Shown piece after piece: positions 26,205-35,221 of a stretch of 64,000 nt of DNA. How positions within the stretch are numbered: position 1 is the first letter of the stretch; every line of letters begins with the position of its first letter. The DNA lies in the NCBI GenBank assembly GCA_045132055.1, contig JBGURP010000007.1:124001-188000 (forward strand), read 5' to 3'. The translations under genes and the position numbers were made by a program. The stretch is from F23-D06 sp045132055. GTDB taxonomy: Bacteria > Bacteroidota > Bacteroidia > Bacteroidales > WCHB1-69. The notes below the pieces were generated by a model. The model ran no database searches. It had not been told where the DNA came from and was given only the letters and a program-made list of their open reading frames with translations.

Positions 26205-26869
26205 AAATTAATCGGGCCTTTTTTCTTTTTTTTCTTCTTCTTTTTCTTCTTTTTCTTGGTCGGAGTAACGTAGAAGGAAGCATTGCTGTTGGCTGTATGC
26301 AACAGGGCATTGGTGGTAGCAAACGTGAAATCCTCCGGAACGGAAAGCTTTCCATCCGACAATTCGTTGATCTGGTGCGCTATCAGCGCATCATTCACCG
26401 AGTCGCGGTTGTAGGTCAAGTACATCATCTTCAGGTGGTTGGCCAACGGGCGCACCAGCACGTTGCGCACATCTTCCGGATAGGTGGCCACCATTTTGAT
26501 GACATTCTCCATATTTCGTCCGTATGTTCTCAAACGGATGTGATGCTTGTTGTATTCAGGCTTCACCACTTCCTTCTCCTTGGTTTCGGGCACCGGCTTC
26601 GGAAACGGTGAATCAATCTCCAAAGCGTAATCCGACATGATGAACAGATGGTCCCAGAGCTTGTGCCAATAGTCGGCAGACTCGCGCTTGCCCACATTGG
26701 CCGGATCCTTGACCTCGTTGAGCTGGTCCATCACACGCACAATGGCGCGGGCTGTCTCATTCCGCTTCTCGCGGTCCTCGATAGCCATGCAATCCTCAAT
26801 CATCTTCTGCACATTGCGGCCATACTCCTTGATGACTAATTTGTTTCGTTTGGTGTTGTATTCTATCAT
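26201..26869 (-). CDS. DUF4290 protein with poly-lysine tail
   Basis: 222 residues, no signal peptide, mostly helical, matching the Bacteroidota-restricted DUF4290 family (start IEYNTKRNKLVIKEYGRNVQ; HIRLRTYGRNMENVI). Its function is unknown. It ends in an unbroken run of 13 lysines (codons at 26219-26257, a mix of AAA and AAG) followed by GPINL. The tail could bind nucleic acid or acidic partners, or be a neutral repeat expansion. It is the first gene of the run with natA, natB and perhaps the MutS-like ATPase, with a -7 box at 26900-26907. Confidence 0.85.
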   Translation of the reverse strand: MIEYNTKRNKLVIKEYGRNVQKMIEDCMAIEDREKRNETARAIVRVMDQLNEVKDPANVGKRESADYWHKLWDHLFIMSDYALEIDSPFPKPVPETKEKEVVKPEYNKHHIRLRTYGRNMENVIKMVATYPEDVRNVLVRPLANHLKMMYLTYNRDSVNDALIAHQINELSDGKLSVPEDFTFATTNALLHTANSNASFYVTPTKKKKKKKKKKKKKGPINL

Positions 26870-26899
26870 AAAAGGAAAATGATTTTTTCAATTGGTTTG

Positions 26900-26907
26900 C
26901 AAAAATA
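26900..26907 (-). promoter_or_regulatory. -7 box TATTTTTG for DUF4290-natA-natB
   Basis: Minus-strand TAnnTTTG match about 31 bases before the ATG at 26869. Confidence 0.6.
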
Positions 26908-26935
26908 GAAAAAAACGGGATAACCTATCGGGTCA

Positions 26936-28819
26936 TCATTTCTTCTTTTCGGGAATCACGGGCAGCGTCGCGAGACTGTCCAGATATGCCTGCTCGCGCG
27001 CTGCAAGGCTGTCGCGGACGGCACGCTGACGTAACTTGTAGGAATTCTGGTAGATGGCAACGATGGGCTTGGAGTCCACCCGCAACTGATATATCGTGTT
27101 GTCCGACGGCCAAGTGCCGTTGCGGAGCTGCACCGGCGGTATGTTGCTGCAGAAATCCATATAGTAATCCCACGTGCTGTCCAGCTTGCTGTAGGGCACA
27201 AATTTCAAATCTATCATGCCTTTTTCCTGCTGGAAGAACAAGACACACGCTGCATTGCCATTGGTGGCCACCGTCACGACACTGTCTTCCGTATTCTGGC
27301 TGATGTTTTCCCTGTAGATATGCTGAACGAGCCATTGACAAACCGTCTTGTTGGCATCATCATTGCAATCCAGCTCATACTTGGCATACGCATTGTTGAT
27401 ACCGCCGGAAATCTCGTTGAAATAGAGCGACACCACCGGCCGGTTGAACATGATATGCCGGATAGGCAAGCAGGAGAGCAGCGCAATGATACCCAAAATC
27501 ACGACATTGGTATATCTGTCGTTCACCGCACGCAAAGTGCACTCTACCCCACTCGCAGCAATCAGCATGAAGAGCGGGTAGATGAAATAGTAGATGGCCC
27601 ACATGGTATCCGGACGCAAGTAGCTGAAACGGACCTCATGGATGCAGTACAGGAAAGAATAGAAGAAAATGAAGATGGAATAGAACTTCAGCGACTTCAC
27701 CGCCGTACTGAAAAAGATAAAGAAGAGCAGCACGCCCGTCAGGATGATGGTAGGCGTAGTGATGAAAAGATACTTGATCAGATAGGTTCTCGGAAAGTTG
27801 TCCGGTCCGATGATGTGCCCTTTGTATAGCTGGTTGCCGGATTGCGGGTAGTTGACCGTCAGCAATTCGAAGGCTTTGCGCGGGGCCACCACGGAGCTTT
27901 CAAGGAACCACGTGCCCAAACCATGCACCAGATACACGATCAACGTCGTGCCGAGCAACATCAAGCACAACAAACCCAAAGCCTTGCCGTACTCTTTGGT
28001 AAACATCTTCCTGGGCGGATTATAGAGGAAGAAGTTGAGCAACGTGAACACGATGAAGAAATGCAGTAGCACAAAACCGGCATTGTAGGTGGACAGCGCG
28101 AGAAACATACCCAGCAGAATCTTCACACAGCGGAAGATACGGATAACCGGCAACTCGCGGGAAAAATAGTACATCTGTGTAATGGTGAACACGAAGCCAA
28201 ACGCAAACGTCACATCCACCATATTGCTCAGCGAGTACCCGAAAAAGCGGGGCGAAATGAACAGGAAAAATGCGGTGAAAAACGCCGCACGCCAGTTGAA
28301 GGCCTTCAGTATCAAGATGGAAAGATACAAGATAAGCAGCCAGCCGAATATCGCGCTCAAGCCATGACGGATGGTGAATGTATCTTCAACATGCAACGCT
28401 TTGCAGATGGAATAGACCATCAGGTCGATGTATTGCGCCTGTGTGGAGGCGTACGGATGCATCTTGTAAGCATCCGGATCTCCTGTATTATGAAAATGGT
28501 CGTACACCAACGCCGAATAATGGTCCTGCTCCATCTCTCGGGTGGAAATGCCCACATGACGGCTCATGAGAACCATCACCACCAGCATCACCGCCATGGA
28601 AATCATCAGCAGATATTTATAGACATCATCGGCGCTTCTGAGCGAGAATGAGAACAGTTTCTTCTCCACAGAATATCTGATGTTCTTCTGCGCCTGCTTG
28701 GAAAGCCGTATTTCCCAAATATCATCATCAAACAGCTCCTGAGAATAAGTAATTCTGGCAAAAAACTGCTTGATAACCTGAAAAATGCGTTCAGTAATAT
28801 TTAATTTCTCCTTCTCCAT
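26936..28819 (-). CDS. Polytopic membrane glycosyltransferase-like protein (GT39/PMT type)
   Basis: 627 residues from the ATG at 28819, which follows the WbqC stop by 4 bases; in-frame ATGs at 28837 and further upstream would overlap WbqC. After a cytoplasmic N-terminus of about 75 residues come a first helix (MAVMLVVMVLMSRHVGI), an outer loop with EQDHYSALVYDHFH, and about ten further helices, then a C-terminal soluble domain of roughly 150 residues ending in RDSLAAREQAYLDSLA. The first loop and helices resemble GT-C glycosyltransferases of the dolichyl-phosphate-mannose/ArnT clan, which use lipid-linked sugars. The catalytic acid pair is not certain here. Linkage to WbqC suggests a role in surface glycans. 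Confidence 0.65.
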   Translation of the reverse strand: MEKEKLNITERIFQVIKQFFARITYSQELFDDDIWEIRLSKQAQKNIRYSVEKKLFSFSLRSADDVYKYLLMISMAVMLVVMVLMSRHVGISTREMEQDHYSALVYDHFHNTGDPDAYKMHPYASTQAQYIDLMVYSICKALHVEDTFTIRHGLSAIFGWLLILYLSILILKAFNWRAAFFTAFFLFISPRFFGYSLSNMVDVTFAFGFVFTITQMYYFSRELPVIRIFRCVKILLGMFLALSTYNAGFVLLHFFIVFTLLNFFLYNPPRKMFTKEYGKALGLLCLMLLGTTLIVYLVHGLGTWFLESSVVAPRKAFELLTVNYPQSGNQLYKGHIIGPDNFPRTYLIKYLFITTPTIILTGVLLFFIFFSTAVKSLKFYSIFIFFYSFLYCIHEVRFSYLRPDTMWAIYYFIYPLFMLIAASGVECTLRAVNDRYTNVVILGIIALLSCLPIRHIMFNRPVVSLYFNEISGGINNAYAKYELDCNDDANKTVCQWLVQHIYRENISQNTEDSVVTVATNGNAACVLFFQQEKGMIDLKFVPYSKLDSTWDYYMDFCSNIPPVQLRNGTWPSDNTIYQLRVDSKPIVAIYQNSYKLRQRAVRDSLAAREQAYLDSLATLPVIPEKKK

Positions 28820-28823
28820 GGCA

Positions 28824-29465
28824 TTATGATAAGTCATTAAATGACGCGTTGAGGGCTTTGAGGTAGTCAACGGCTTCGGGGCCGACATTGAACAACAGGT
28901 CTATGATGGAAAGATTGGGCGTAAAGCCGAACCGGTCCTCGAAGACCTGATAATACGGAGTGTTAAACCGATATGGATAATCGGGGCTGGCACTTCGTTT
29001 GGGGTGGATGAGCGTCCGCAAGTCGGACTGGCATGCCGCTTCGTAGTCTGTTGTAAGCTTGATTTCAGTCTGGATGCGAAGCAGTTTCACAATCGTCCGT
29101 ATCAGTTGCAGATTGAAATCGAAGAGTCTTTCGTAGCGTTGTTCGTAGAAAGAACGTAGGGAGTCCTGATAGTACATAAAATAGGGACTGGTGTTGTAGG
29201 CTGTCGTGATGGTACGCCAATGGCTACGCTGCCAGGGGGTGGTGTTTTCGATGCATGCCTCTGTAATCAAGGGTTTGTGCGTGTCGTGCACCACTGGTAT
29301 CATCAAAGCCTGCACCCCATTACCCGTCAGGATGCAAGCCCTGTTGCGGTAACTCTGCTTGCAGTAGTTCTCCCTGCTCTCCATCCACACTTCCTGATTC
29401 ATCAAAAAGGAGAAGTATTCGATGGGCGGAAGATATGCAGTCGATAAGAGCGGGACGGTATTCAA
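28824..29465 (-). CDS. WbqC family protein
   Basis: 213 residues of the WbqC-like family (STAYLPPIEYFSFLMN at the start; DLRTLIHPK and YYQVFEDRFGFTPNLSIIDLLFN near the end). The family is often encoded in O-antigen or capsule loci, where a sugar N-acyl or amino-acid transfer role has been suggested; the reaction is not established. The start is a TTG at 29465, two bases after the protease stop. The family's conserved N-terminus starts here, and the next Met is about 22 residues in and would delete it, so TTG is the better choice and coupling with the protease gene is likely. Confidence 0.85.
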   Translation of the reverse strand: MNTVPLLSTAYLPPIEYFSFLMNQEVWMESRENYCKQSYRNRACILTGNGVQALMIPVVHDTHKPLITEACIENTTPWQRSHWRTITTAYNTSPYFMYYQDSLRSFYEQRYERLFDFNLQLIRTIVKLLRIQTEIKLTTDYEAACQSDLRTLIHPKRSASPDYPYRFNTPYYQVFEDRFGFTPNLSIIDLLFNVGPEAVDYLKALNASFNDLS

Positions 29466-29467
29466 AA

Positions 29468-31141
29468 CTATCGGGCAATAATCATTTTGGATTGGTAGAT
29501 ATGATCATCACACACAATCTCCACAAAGTAGATGCCATCAGACAAACCCTTGAAATGCAAATCGAAGGTATTATCCATCAAGACATCCTGAGTGCACACC
29601 AACATACCCATGGAGTTATAGACATTGCAGATACCCTTGCCCATCGGGAACGTTCCTTTCACAGTAATATCGCCGATGCTGGGATTAGGCGAGATGGTAA
29701 ACACATTGGAAGAGGTGTTGTAATTCTCGATGCCAGCCGGGTTACCATCATAGTGCATACCGCGAAGTGACAGCGTTCCCGTATTATCGGGATCAAGCCA
29801 AGGTTTCAACTTTCTGGCATTATTAGCATTATTGTTATTGGTCCAGGAATAGGAGATCTTTCCGTAATTGTCATTACCCTGCGGGTAATCGCATGCACTG
29901 GATCCGTTGCTCAAGCTGCCGATGATGAGACCGCTGGCGTTGAACAGTGGAGAACCGGAAGAACCTTGTTCCGTACAGCCCTTGTTTTCACCAAATTGTC
30001 CATAATACCAGCCTACTGTCCAGAACTTGTTGTACGAGCCACCAGGACTGGCCACAATTCTCGGGAAGCTGATTTTCTTGTAGTCGCCGCCAGGGTGATG
30101 GATGGCTGCACCCACAGAAGAGGAACCGCCTGCATCCCAACCGGCAAACACCAGTTTGTTCTTCACATTGCTGGGAATACTTCCTGTGACTTTCAATAGC
30201 AGGAAGTCGGAGCTGGAGGAAATACTATAATTTTCGCCAGTGTACCCAGCGCTAGCCACCATCACACCATTATGGGCCATATTGTAATAAGGTCCTGAAC
30301 TACCCCCACATGTATTCGTCTGATATTCAAAAACAAATATATAGGTATCTTCATTAGGATAAGTGGAACAATGGTTGGCCGAATAGACGTACGGGGTTTT
30401 GTCTTTTCTCACATTATTGATCATCGCGCCGGAGCAGCGATAGGATCCTGTGGAATTGTTAATCGCAATAAGCACTACGGAATTCACCTGATCGCGCCAA
30501 GGGTCAGCTATAGGACAAGCCACATCATAATGGCAGTCGCCTTCAGCTTCTCCCCAATAACCCTTTTCTCCATCCTGGACATGGAAAAGATCTTTGTAGA
30601 AATGGCTGATACGGGCCACCGTAACCTCGCCGTGGAAGGGAGCATTGGCAGGCTCGTAATATTCCAAAATGATTTCATCACCAAAGATGATATCCGAGGT
30701 CATATAGCCGTTCAACTTTTGATACTCCTCGTTGGTATAAGGTCCGCCAACCTGGCTGCGATCTGCATTATAGACATGCATCGTGGCTCCTTCGGGAATA
30801 TTGAACTGAGAAAAAACTGCAGACAACATGATAGCGCCCGGGGAGCTGAACGACAAGCGCCAGATGCGGCTTCCGTCTGCCAATATATCGGTACGGCCAC
30901 TATTGTGGAAGTTAAAATCCACATTATGGGTATGTCCTATACGCTCCGGGGTTCCCTTTTCAGCCCGTGCATCCTCCGTCAATAGCTTATCAACATCCAC
31001 GGCGGGCAGGTCAATTTTGTCAATATTCATTGAGACATTGCTGTGATTGAAACTGTACGGTTTCACCGTCACATCGTTTTGAGCAAATGCGGCAAACATG
31101 CAAAATGCCACACACGCGAAAGTAAAAAGAGTCTTTTTCAT
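29468..31141 (-). CDS. T9SS-secreted trypsin-like serine endopeptidase
   Basis: 557 residues. A signal peptide (about 1-20) is followed by a pro-region (about 21-190) and a chymotrypsin-fold domain with His in YVYSANHCS, Asp in SDFLLLKVTG and Ser in EQGSSGSPLFN. It resembles lysyl endopeptidases (Achromobacter protease I-like) of Bacteroidota. The last 80 residues are a type-A sorting domain (ISPNPSIGDITVKG; KGLSDGIYFVEIV; SKMIIAR), so the protein should leave through the type IX system and be attached or released at the surface. It is first in a tight run with WbqC and the membrane glycosyltransferase, from the promoter at 31165-31172. Confidence 0.88.
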   Translation of the reverse strand: MKKTLFTFACVAFCMFAAFAQNDVTVKPYSFNHSNVSMNIDKIDLPAVDVDKLLTEDARAEKGTPERIGHTHNVDFNFHNSGRTDILADGSRIWRLSFSSPGAIMLSAVFSQFNIPEGATMHVYNADRSQVGGPYTNEEYQKLNGYMTSDIIFGDEIILEYYEPANAPFHGEVTVARISHFYKDLFHVQDGEKGYWGEAEGDCHYDVACPIADPWRDQVNSVVLIAINNSTGSYRCSGAMINNVRKDKTPYVYSANHCSTYPNEDTYIFVFEYQTNTCGGSSGPYYNMAHNGVMVASAGYTGENYSISSSSDFLLLKVTGSIPSNVKNKLVFAGWDAGGSSSVGAAIHHPGGDYKKISFPRIVASPGGSYNKFWTVGWYYGQFGENKGCTEQGSSGSPLFNASGLIIGSLSNGSSACDYPQGNDNYGKISYSWTNNNNANNARKLKPWLDPDNTGTLSLRGMHYDGNPAGIENYNTSSNVFTISPNPSIGDITVKGTFPMGKGICNVYNSMGMLVCTQDVLMDNTFDLHFKGLSDGIYFVEIVCDDHIYQSKMIIAR

Positions 31142-31164
31142 ATCATCTGTTGTTTTAAAGGCTG

Positions 31165-31172
31165 CAAAAATA
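31165..31172 (-). promoter_or_regulatory. -7 box TATTTTTG for the protease operon
   Basis: Minus-strand match 24 bases before the protease ATG. It lies only 13 bases from the divergent box at 31186-31193. Confidence 0.65.
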
Positions 31173-31185
31173 TAAAAAAAAATTG

Positions 31186-31193
31186 TACCTTTG
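31186..31193 (+). promoter_or_regulatory. -7 box TACCTTTG for rsfS-ftsH
   Basis: TAnnTTTG match 25 bases before the rsfS ATG, facing away from the protease promoter. Confidence 0.65.
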
Positions 31194-31217
31194 CCCGCTA
31201 ATTAATAAACCACACCT

Positions 31218-31598
31218 ATGACCGTAAAAAGAAAAGTCAAGTTTGAAGGCACGCCCTTTGAAGGAAACATTGAAGAGCTTATCATCCAAGCTCTTATAGA
31301 AAAGCAGGGCGTAGATATCCAATGCCTGAACCTGAAAAAGATCAACCATACCTATTTCGATTATTTCGTCATCTGCACCGGCACCTCCAAACCGCATGTG
31401 GAAACTCTCTGCGATTTTGTGCAGGAGAAGACCCAGCGCGAAGCGGGCGTGAAACCCATCCATGTGGAGGGCCTGGAGAACTGCGAGTGGATCCTGCTCG
31501 ACTATTTCAACGTTCTCGTACACATTTTCCAACCCGAGGCACGCGCCTACTACAACCTGGAAGCATTGTGGAGCGACGCTGACGTACAGAAGTTTTAA
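31218..31598 (+). CDS. rsfS: Ribosomal silencing factor RsfS
   Basis: 126 residues of the RsfS/Iojap family. It binds ribosomal protein uL14 and blocks subunit joining, damping translation in starvation. The family core is visible: LNLKKINHTYFDYFVICTGTS, EGLENCEWILLDYFNVLVHIF and the terminal YYNLEALWSDA. It is the first gene of rsfS-ftsH-LUD-cdsA-uvrA, 23 bases before ftsH. This order is common in Bacteroidota. Confidence 0.95.
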   Translation: MTVKRKVKFEGTPFEGNIEELIIQALIEKQGVDIQCLNLKKINHTYFDYFVICTGTSKPHVETLCDFVQEKTQREAGVKPIHVEGLENCEWILLDYFNVLVHIFQPEARAYYNLEALWSDADVQKF

Positions 31599-31621
31599 TC
31601 TTTTCTTTAACCCTTTATCAC

Positions 31622-33664
31622 ATGGCTTCAAATCCAGCTAACAACAATAATCGTCCGAAATCACCCTTCGACGGTTTGAAAAACCGGAACTCCAATAAAA
31701 AGCCGAGATTCTCTTTCGCCTACCTTTATCTGCTGATATTCATCATTTTGGGTGTTTACTATTTCATGACAATAGGCACCACTAGTCCCAGGGATGTCAC
31801 GGACATGGAATTCAACCAGATGGTGAAAAACCGTGAAATCGACCACGTGGATTATGTCCGCAAAGATGACCGCGTCAACATATTCCTGAAACAGGATGCC
31901 CTGAAGAGCAATCCTGCCTACGAGAAGGTAAAAGACAACACTGCCGGTCCTCAGTATTACATGACCGTGACCGACTTGAAAGTTTTCAATGACAATTTAA
32001 AAGAAGTTAAGGAGAATGCCATCCAGAGCCGTTTGGAGAAGGACTCCACCCTGTCGGCCAGCGACATCTCCAGCGAGTACGATTTCCCGACCAAGCAGGA
32101 CAACACGAAAAGCTGGGGCTGGGAGTTCATCATCTGGGTGCTCCCCACACTCATGATATGCGTGCTCCTGATCTGGTCCATGCGTTCCATGCGTGGCGGC
32201 ATGGGCGGCGGTGGCAGCATCTTCAACATCGGCAAGTCGCGTGCCCAGGAGTTCGACGAGAAGTCGGGGCAGCTGGTCACCTTCAAGGACGTGGCCGGCC
32301 TGGAGGGCGCAAAGTTCGAAATCGAAGAAGTTGTTGACTTTTTGAAAAATCCGAAGAAATATACCGTCCTGGGCGGCAAGATTCCCAAGGGCGTACTTTT
32401 GGTGGGTCCTCCGGGTACAGGCAAAACCCTGCTGGCCAAGGCCGTGGCAGGTGAAGCCAAGGTCCCGTTCTTCTCTTTGTCCGGCTCCGACTTCGTGGAG
32501 ATGTTCGTGGGCGTGGGCGCGTCCCGCGTGCGCGACCTCTTCAAGACAGCCAAGGAGAAGGCCCCGTGCATCATCTTCATCGACGAGATTGATGCCATAG
32601 GCCGCGCCCGTGGCAAGAATGCCCTCTCCAACGTAAACGACGAGCGCGAGAGCACGCTCAACCAGCTGCTCACCGAGATGGACGGCTTCTCAACCAACGC
32701 CGGTGTCATCATCATGGCCGCCACCAACCGCGCCGACATCCTCGACCGCGCCCTGTTGCGCGCCGGCCGCTTCGACCGCCAAATCCAAGTGGAGTTGCCC
32801 AACCTCAACGAGCGCAAAGGCATCTTCGGTGTGCACGTGCGCAACCTCAAGCTCGGGCCCGACGTAAATCTCGACTTCTTCGCCAAGCAGACTCCGGGAT
32901 TCTCCGGCGCCGACATCGCCAACGTATGCAACGAGGCCGCCCTGATTGCGGCACGCAACAACAAAACCCAGATTGAGAAAGAGGACTTCCTCTCCGCCGT
33001 GGACCGTATCATTGGCGGCTTGGAACGTCGCGGCAGTGTCATCTCCCCTGAGGAGAAACGCTCCATCGCCTTCCACGAGTCTGGCCATGCCTGCGTAAGC
33101 TGGATGTTGCGCTATGCCTCCCCGCTGGTGAAGGTCACCATCGTGCCCCGCGGCAAGGCCTTGGGCGCAGCCTGGTACCTGCCCGAGGAACGGCAGCTGA
33201 CCACTTACGACCAGCTGGTGGACGAGATGACAGCCACTTTGGGCGGACGGGCCGCCGAAGAAATCACCTTCGGGCGCGTTTCCACCGGAGCGCTCAACGA
33301 CCTGGAGCGCGTCACCAAGCAAGCATACGCCATGGTCGTCTATTACGGCCTCGACAAGAAAATCGGCAATGTGAGCTACTACGACTCCACAGGCCAACAG
33401 GAATACGCCTTCAACAGACCCTACAGCGAGAAGACTGCTCAAGATATTGATGCACAAATCCACGAGCTGGTGGAATCCTGCTACCAAAAGGCGAAGGACA
33501 TCCTCAACGAGCACAAGGAACAACTCGGAGAGCTTGCCCAACTGCTGCTGGAGCGCGAAGTCATCTTCACGGAAGACGTGGAACGTATTTTGGGCAAGCG
33601 CCCATTTGAGGCACAGGAAAATCCTGTAACTGCCGAAAATGATGCCAATCCCTCTGAAAAATAA
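31622..33664 (+). CDS. ftsH: ATP-dependent zinc metalloprotease FtsH
   Basis: 680 residues, a membrane-anchored AAA+ protease that removes unassembled membrane proteins and regulatory proteins. Two transmembrane helices (about 31-50 and 168-186) flank a periplasmic domain. The AAA module has Walker A GPPGTGKT at about residue 261, Walker B IIFIDEIDA, and the second-region-of-homology arginines (RADILDRALLRAGRFDRQ). The zinc site is HESGH at about residue 485, where most FtsH have HEAGH; the ligands and the catalytic Glu are kept. The C-terminus is polar and low in complexity. Confidence 0.97.
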   Translation: MASNPANNNNRPKSPFDGLKNRNSNKKPRFSFAYLYLLIFIILGVYYFMTIGTTSPRDVTDMEFNQMVKNREIDHVDYVRKDDRVNIFLKQDALKSNPAYEKVKDNTAGPQYYMTVTDLKVFNDNLKEVKENAIQSRLEKDSTLSASDISSEYDFPTKQDNTKSWGWEFIIWVLPTLMICVLLIWSMRSMRGGMGGGGSIFNIGKSRAQEFDEKSGQLVTFKDVAGLEGAKFEIEEVVDFLKNPKKYTVLGGKIPKGVLLVGPPGTGKTLLAKAVAGEAKVPFFSLSGSDFVEMFVGVGASRVRDLFKTAKEKAPCIIFIDEIDAIGRARGKNALSNVNDERESTLNQLLTEMDGFSTNAGVIIMAATNRADILDRALLRAGRFDRQIQVELPNLNERKGIFGVHVRNLKLGPDVNLDFFAKQTPGFSGADIANVCNEAALIAARNNKTQIEKEDFLSAVDRIIGGLERRGSVISPEEKRSIAFHESGHACVSWMLRYASPLVKVTIVPRGKALGAAWYLPEERQLTTYDQLVDEMTATLGGRAAEEITFGRVSTGALNDLERVTKQAYAMVVYYGLDKKIGNVSYYDSTGQQEYAFNRPYSEKTAQDIDAQIHELVESCYQKAKDILNEHKEQLGELAQLLLEREVIFTEDVERILGKRPFEAQENPVTAENDANPSEK

Positions 33665-33696
33665 CCGATAATCGTTAATCTATAAACGTGATTCCT

Positions 33697-34383
33697 ATGG
33701 CTGACAACCATCAATTTGATTCAAGCATACTGACAGAAAAGGAGAGCATCCGTCAGAACATCCGCAATGCCCTCTCCAACAAGATGGAAGTACTGAATTC
33801 CGAGTTGGACATGAACATGAATGCGGACGTCTATGAGCCCATCGCCAATCTGTCGGCTTCTTTCATAGAGAAGTTCAGGGAAGCGGGCGGTCTGTACGTG
33901 CCTTGCACCAATCAGGACCTCATCCCCATTCTCATCAAGCTGTGCAAGAGCCAGAAATACCAAAACATCTTGAGCACAAGCCCGTTCTTCTCGCAGTATC
34001 TGGACAAGCATCAAGTGCCTTACATCACGGCCCTCGCCCCGGGCGAGCCCGCCGACGCCGCACTGGTCGTGTCCAACCAGCTGATTGCCCGCACCGGCAG
34101 CATCGGGTTCTCCCAAGTGCTCAATGTCTATCCTTCCGTCAAGGGCCTGGCCCGCGACCTGGTGGTCATCTCCCGCGAGCGCTGCATCTTCCAAGATCTG
34201 TATGACGCACTGAAAGCCCAGGTTGCAAAGGACGAGAACAACGCCTTCCCCATGACTGAATTCCTTTGCCCCACCCACATCGAGAAAGTCGATGGCGTGC
34301 CGCAATCCACCCCTGTCAACCCTCGTGTTATCTTATTGTTAGTTTCCGATCATGAACCCCAAAACGAAGAACCTGCTCGTTAG
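33697..34383 (+). CDS. LUD domain protein (LutC/YkgG-like)
   Basis: 228 residues from the ATG at 33697; an upstream GTG at 33688 is less likely. The LUD fold shows GGLYVPCTN, NQLIARTGSIGF and the C-terminal FLCPTHIEKVDGVPQ. LutC is part of the iron-sulfur lactate-utilisation complex LutABC, but stand-alone LUD proteins between ftsH and cdsA are frequent in Bacteroidota, and lutA and lutB are absent here, so a lactate role is uncertain. The 3' end overlaps cdsA by 32 bases, so the two are likely coupled. Confidence 0.85.
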   Translation: MADNHQFDSSILTEKESIRQNIRNALSNKMEVLNSELDMNMNADVYEPIANLSASFIEKFREAGGLYVPCTNQDLIPILIKLCKSQKYQNILSTSPFFSQYLDKHQVPYITALAPGEPADAALVVSNQLIARTGSIGFSQVLNVYPSVKGLARDLVVISRERCIFQDLYDALKAQVAKDENNAFPMTEFLCPTHIEKVDGVPQSTPVNPRVILLLVSDHEPQNEEPAR

Positions 34384-35221
34384 AACATTGGCGGGTGCGG
34401 TCTATATCGCACTGATGATTACCGCCGTATTCGTCTTCCCAATGATGCCTGTGCTGCTCTGCTTAGTGGCCTGCATCGGCATCTTTGAGCTCTCGAAATT
34501 GACTTCCGGCCCCACCGACCATATCAGTCGCATCGTGCTGTCGGCCGCCACCATTGCCCAATTCGCACTTATTCTCCAATATGGTGTGCAAAAAAGCACT
34601 TTCTTCTACAACGCGCCTACCATCACCCTTACGGGGTTCCTGTTTAGCATACCTCTTATTCTGATATGCATCGGCCTGCTGATGACTATCTCTGAATTGT
34701 TCCGCCAGCGTCCGACTCCCGTGGAACACATCGGCTCCGCTCTGTTTGGCTACTTCTGGATTATCCTGCCATTAGGATTTGTAGCCGTGATGACCCGCAT
34801 TTGCCCGCAAGCGGTGTTTGCCTTTTTCCTGCTGTTATGGGCCTACGACACCTTTGCCTATCTGGGCGGTTCGATGTACGGTCGCAACAAGATGTGCCCG
34901 CACATTTCTCCGAAAAAAACCTGGGAAGGAACAATCACAGGACTGGTCCTGACCATCGTGATGGCCATGGTCTTGCCCAGCATTCCTTACTTCTCCCATC
35001 TGCACGCCCCACTGTGGAAGTGGGCTGTTTATGCCATCATCATCGTGGTGTTCGCCACCTTCGGCGACCTGCTTGAGTCGGTGTTCAAAAGACGCGCCGA
35101 CGTGAAAGACAGTGGCCACATCATGCCCGGCCATGGCGGCATCCTCGACCGTTTCGACTCCATGCTCCTCGCCGCACTACCTGCTCTGATTTATGCTCTT
35201 TTCGTAATGGTTCTTAAATGA
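34352..35221 (+). CDS. cdsA: Phosphatidate cytidylyltransferase
   Basis: 289 residues with about eight transmembrane helices. It makes CDP-diacylglycerol from phosphatidic acid and CTP for phospholipid synthesis at the inner membrane. The family signature near the C-terminus is present: KKTWEGTITG, then FGDLLESVFKRRADVKDSG and GHGGILDRFDS with the paired metal-binding Asp residues. It overlaps uvrA by ATGA (35218-35221) and the LUD gene by 32 bases. Confidence 0.95.
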   Translation: MNPKTKNLLVRTLAGAVYIALMITAVFVFPMMPVLLCLVACIGIFELSKLTSGPTDHISRIVLSAATIAQFALILQYGVQKSTFFYNAPTITLTGFLFSIPLILICIGLLMTISELFRQRPTPVEHIGSALFGYFWIILPLGFVAVMTRICPQAVFAFFLLLWAYDTFAYLGGSMYGRNKMCPHISPKKTWEGTITGLVLTIVMAMVLPSIPYFSHLHAPLWKWAVYAIIIVVFATFGDLLESVFKRRADVKDSGHIMPGHGGILDRFDSMLLAALPALIYALFVMVLK

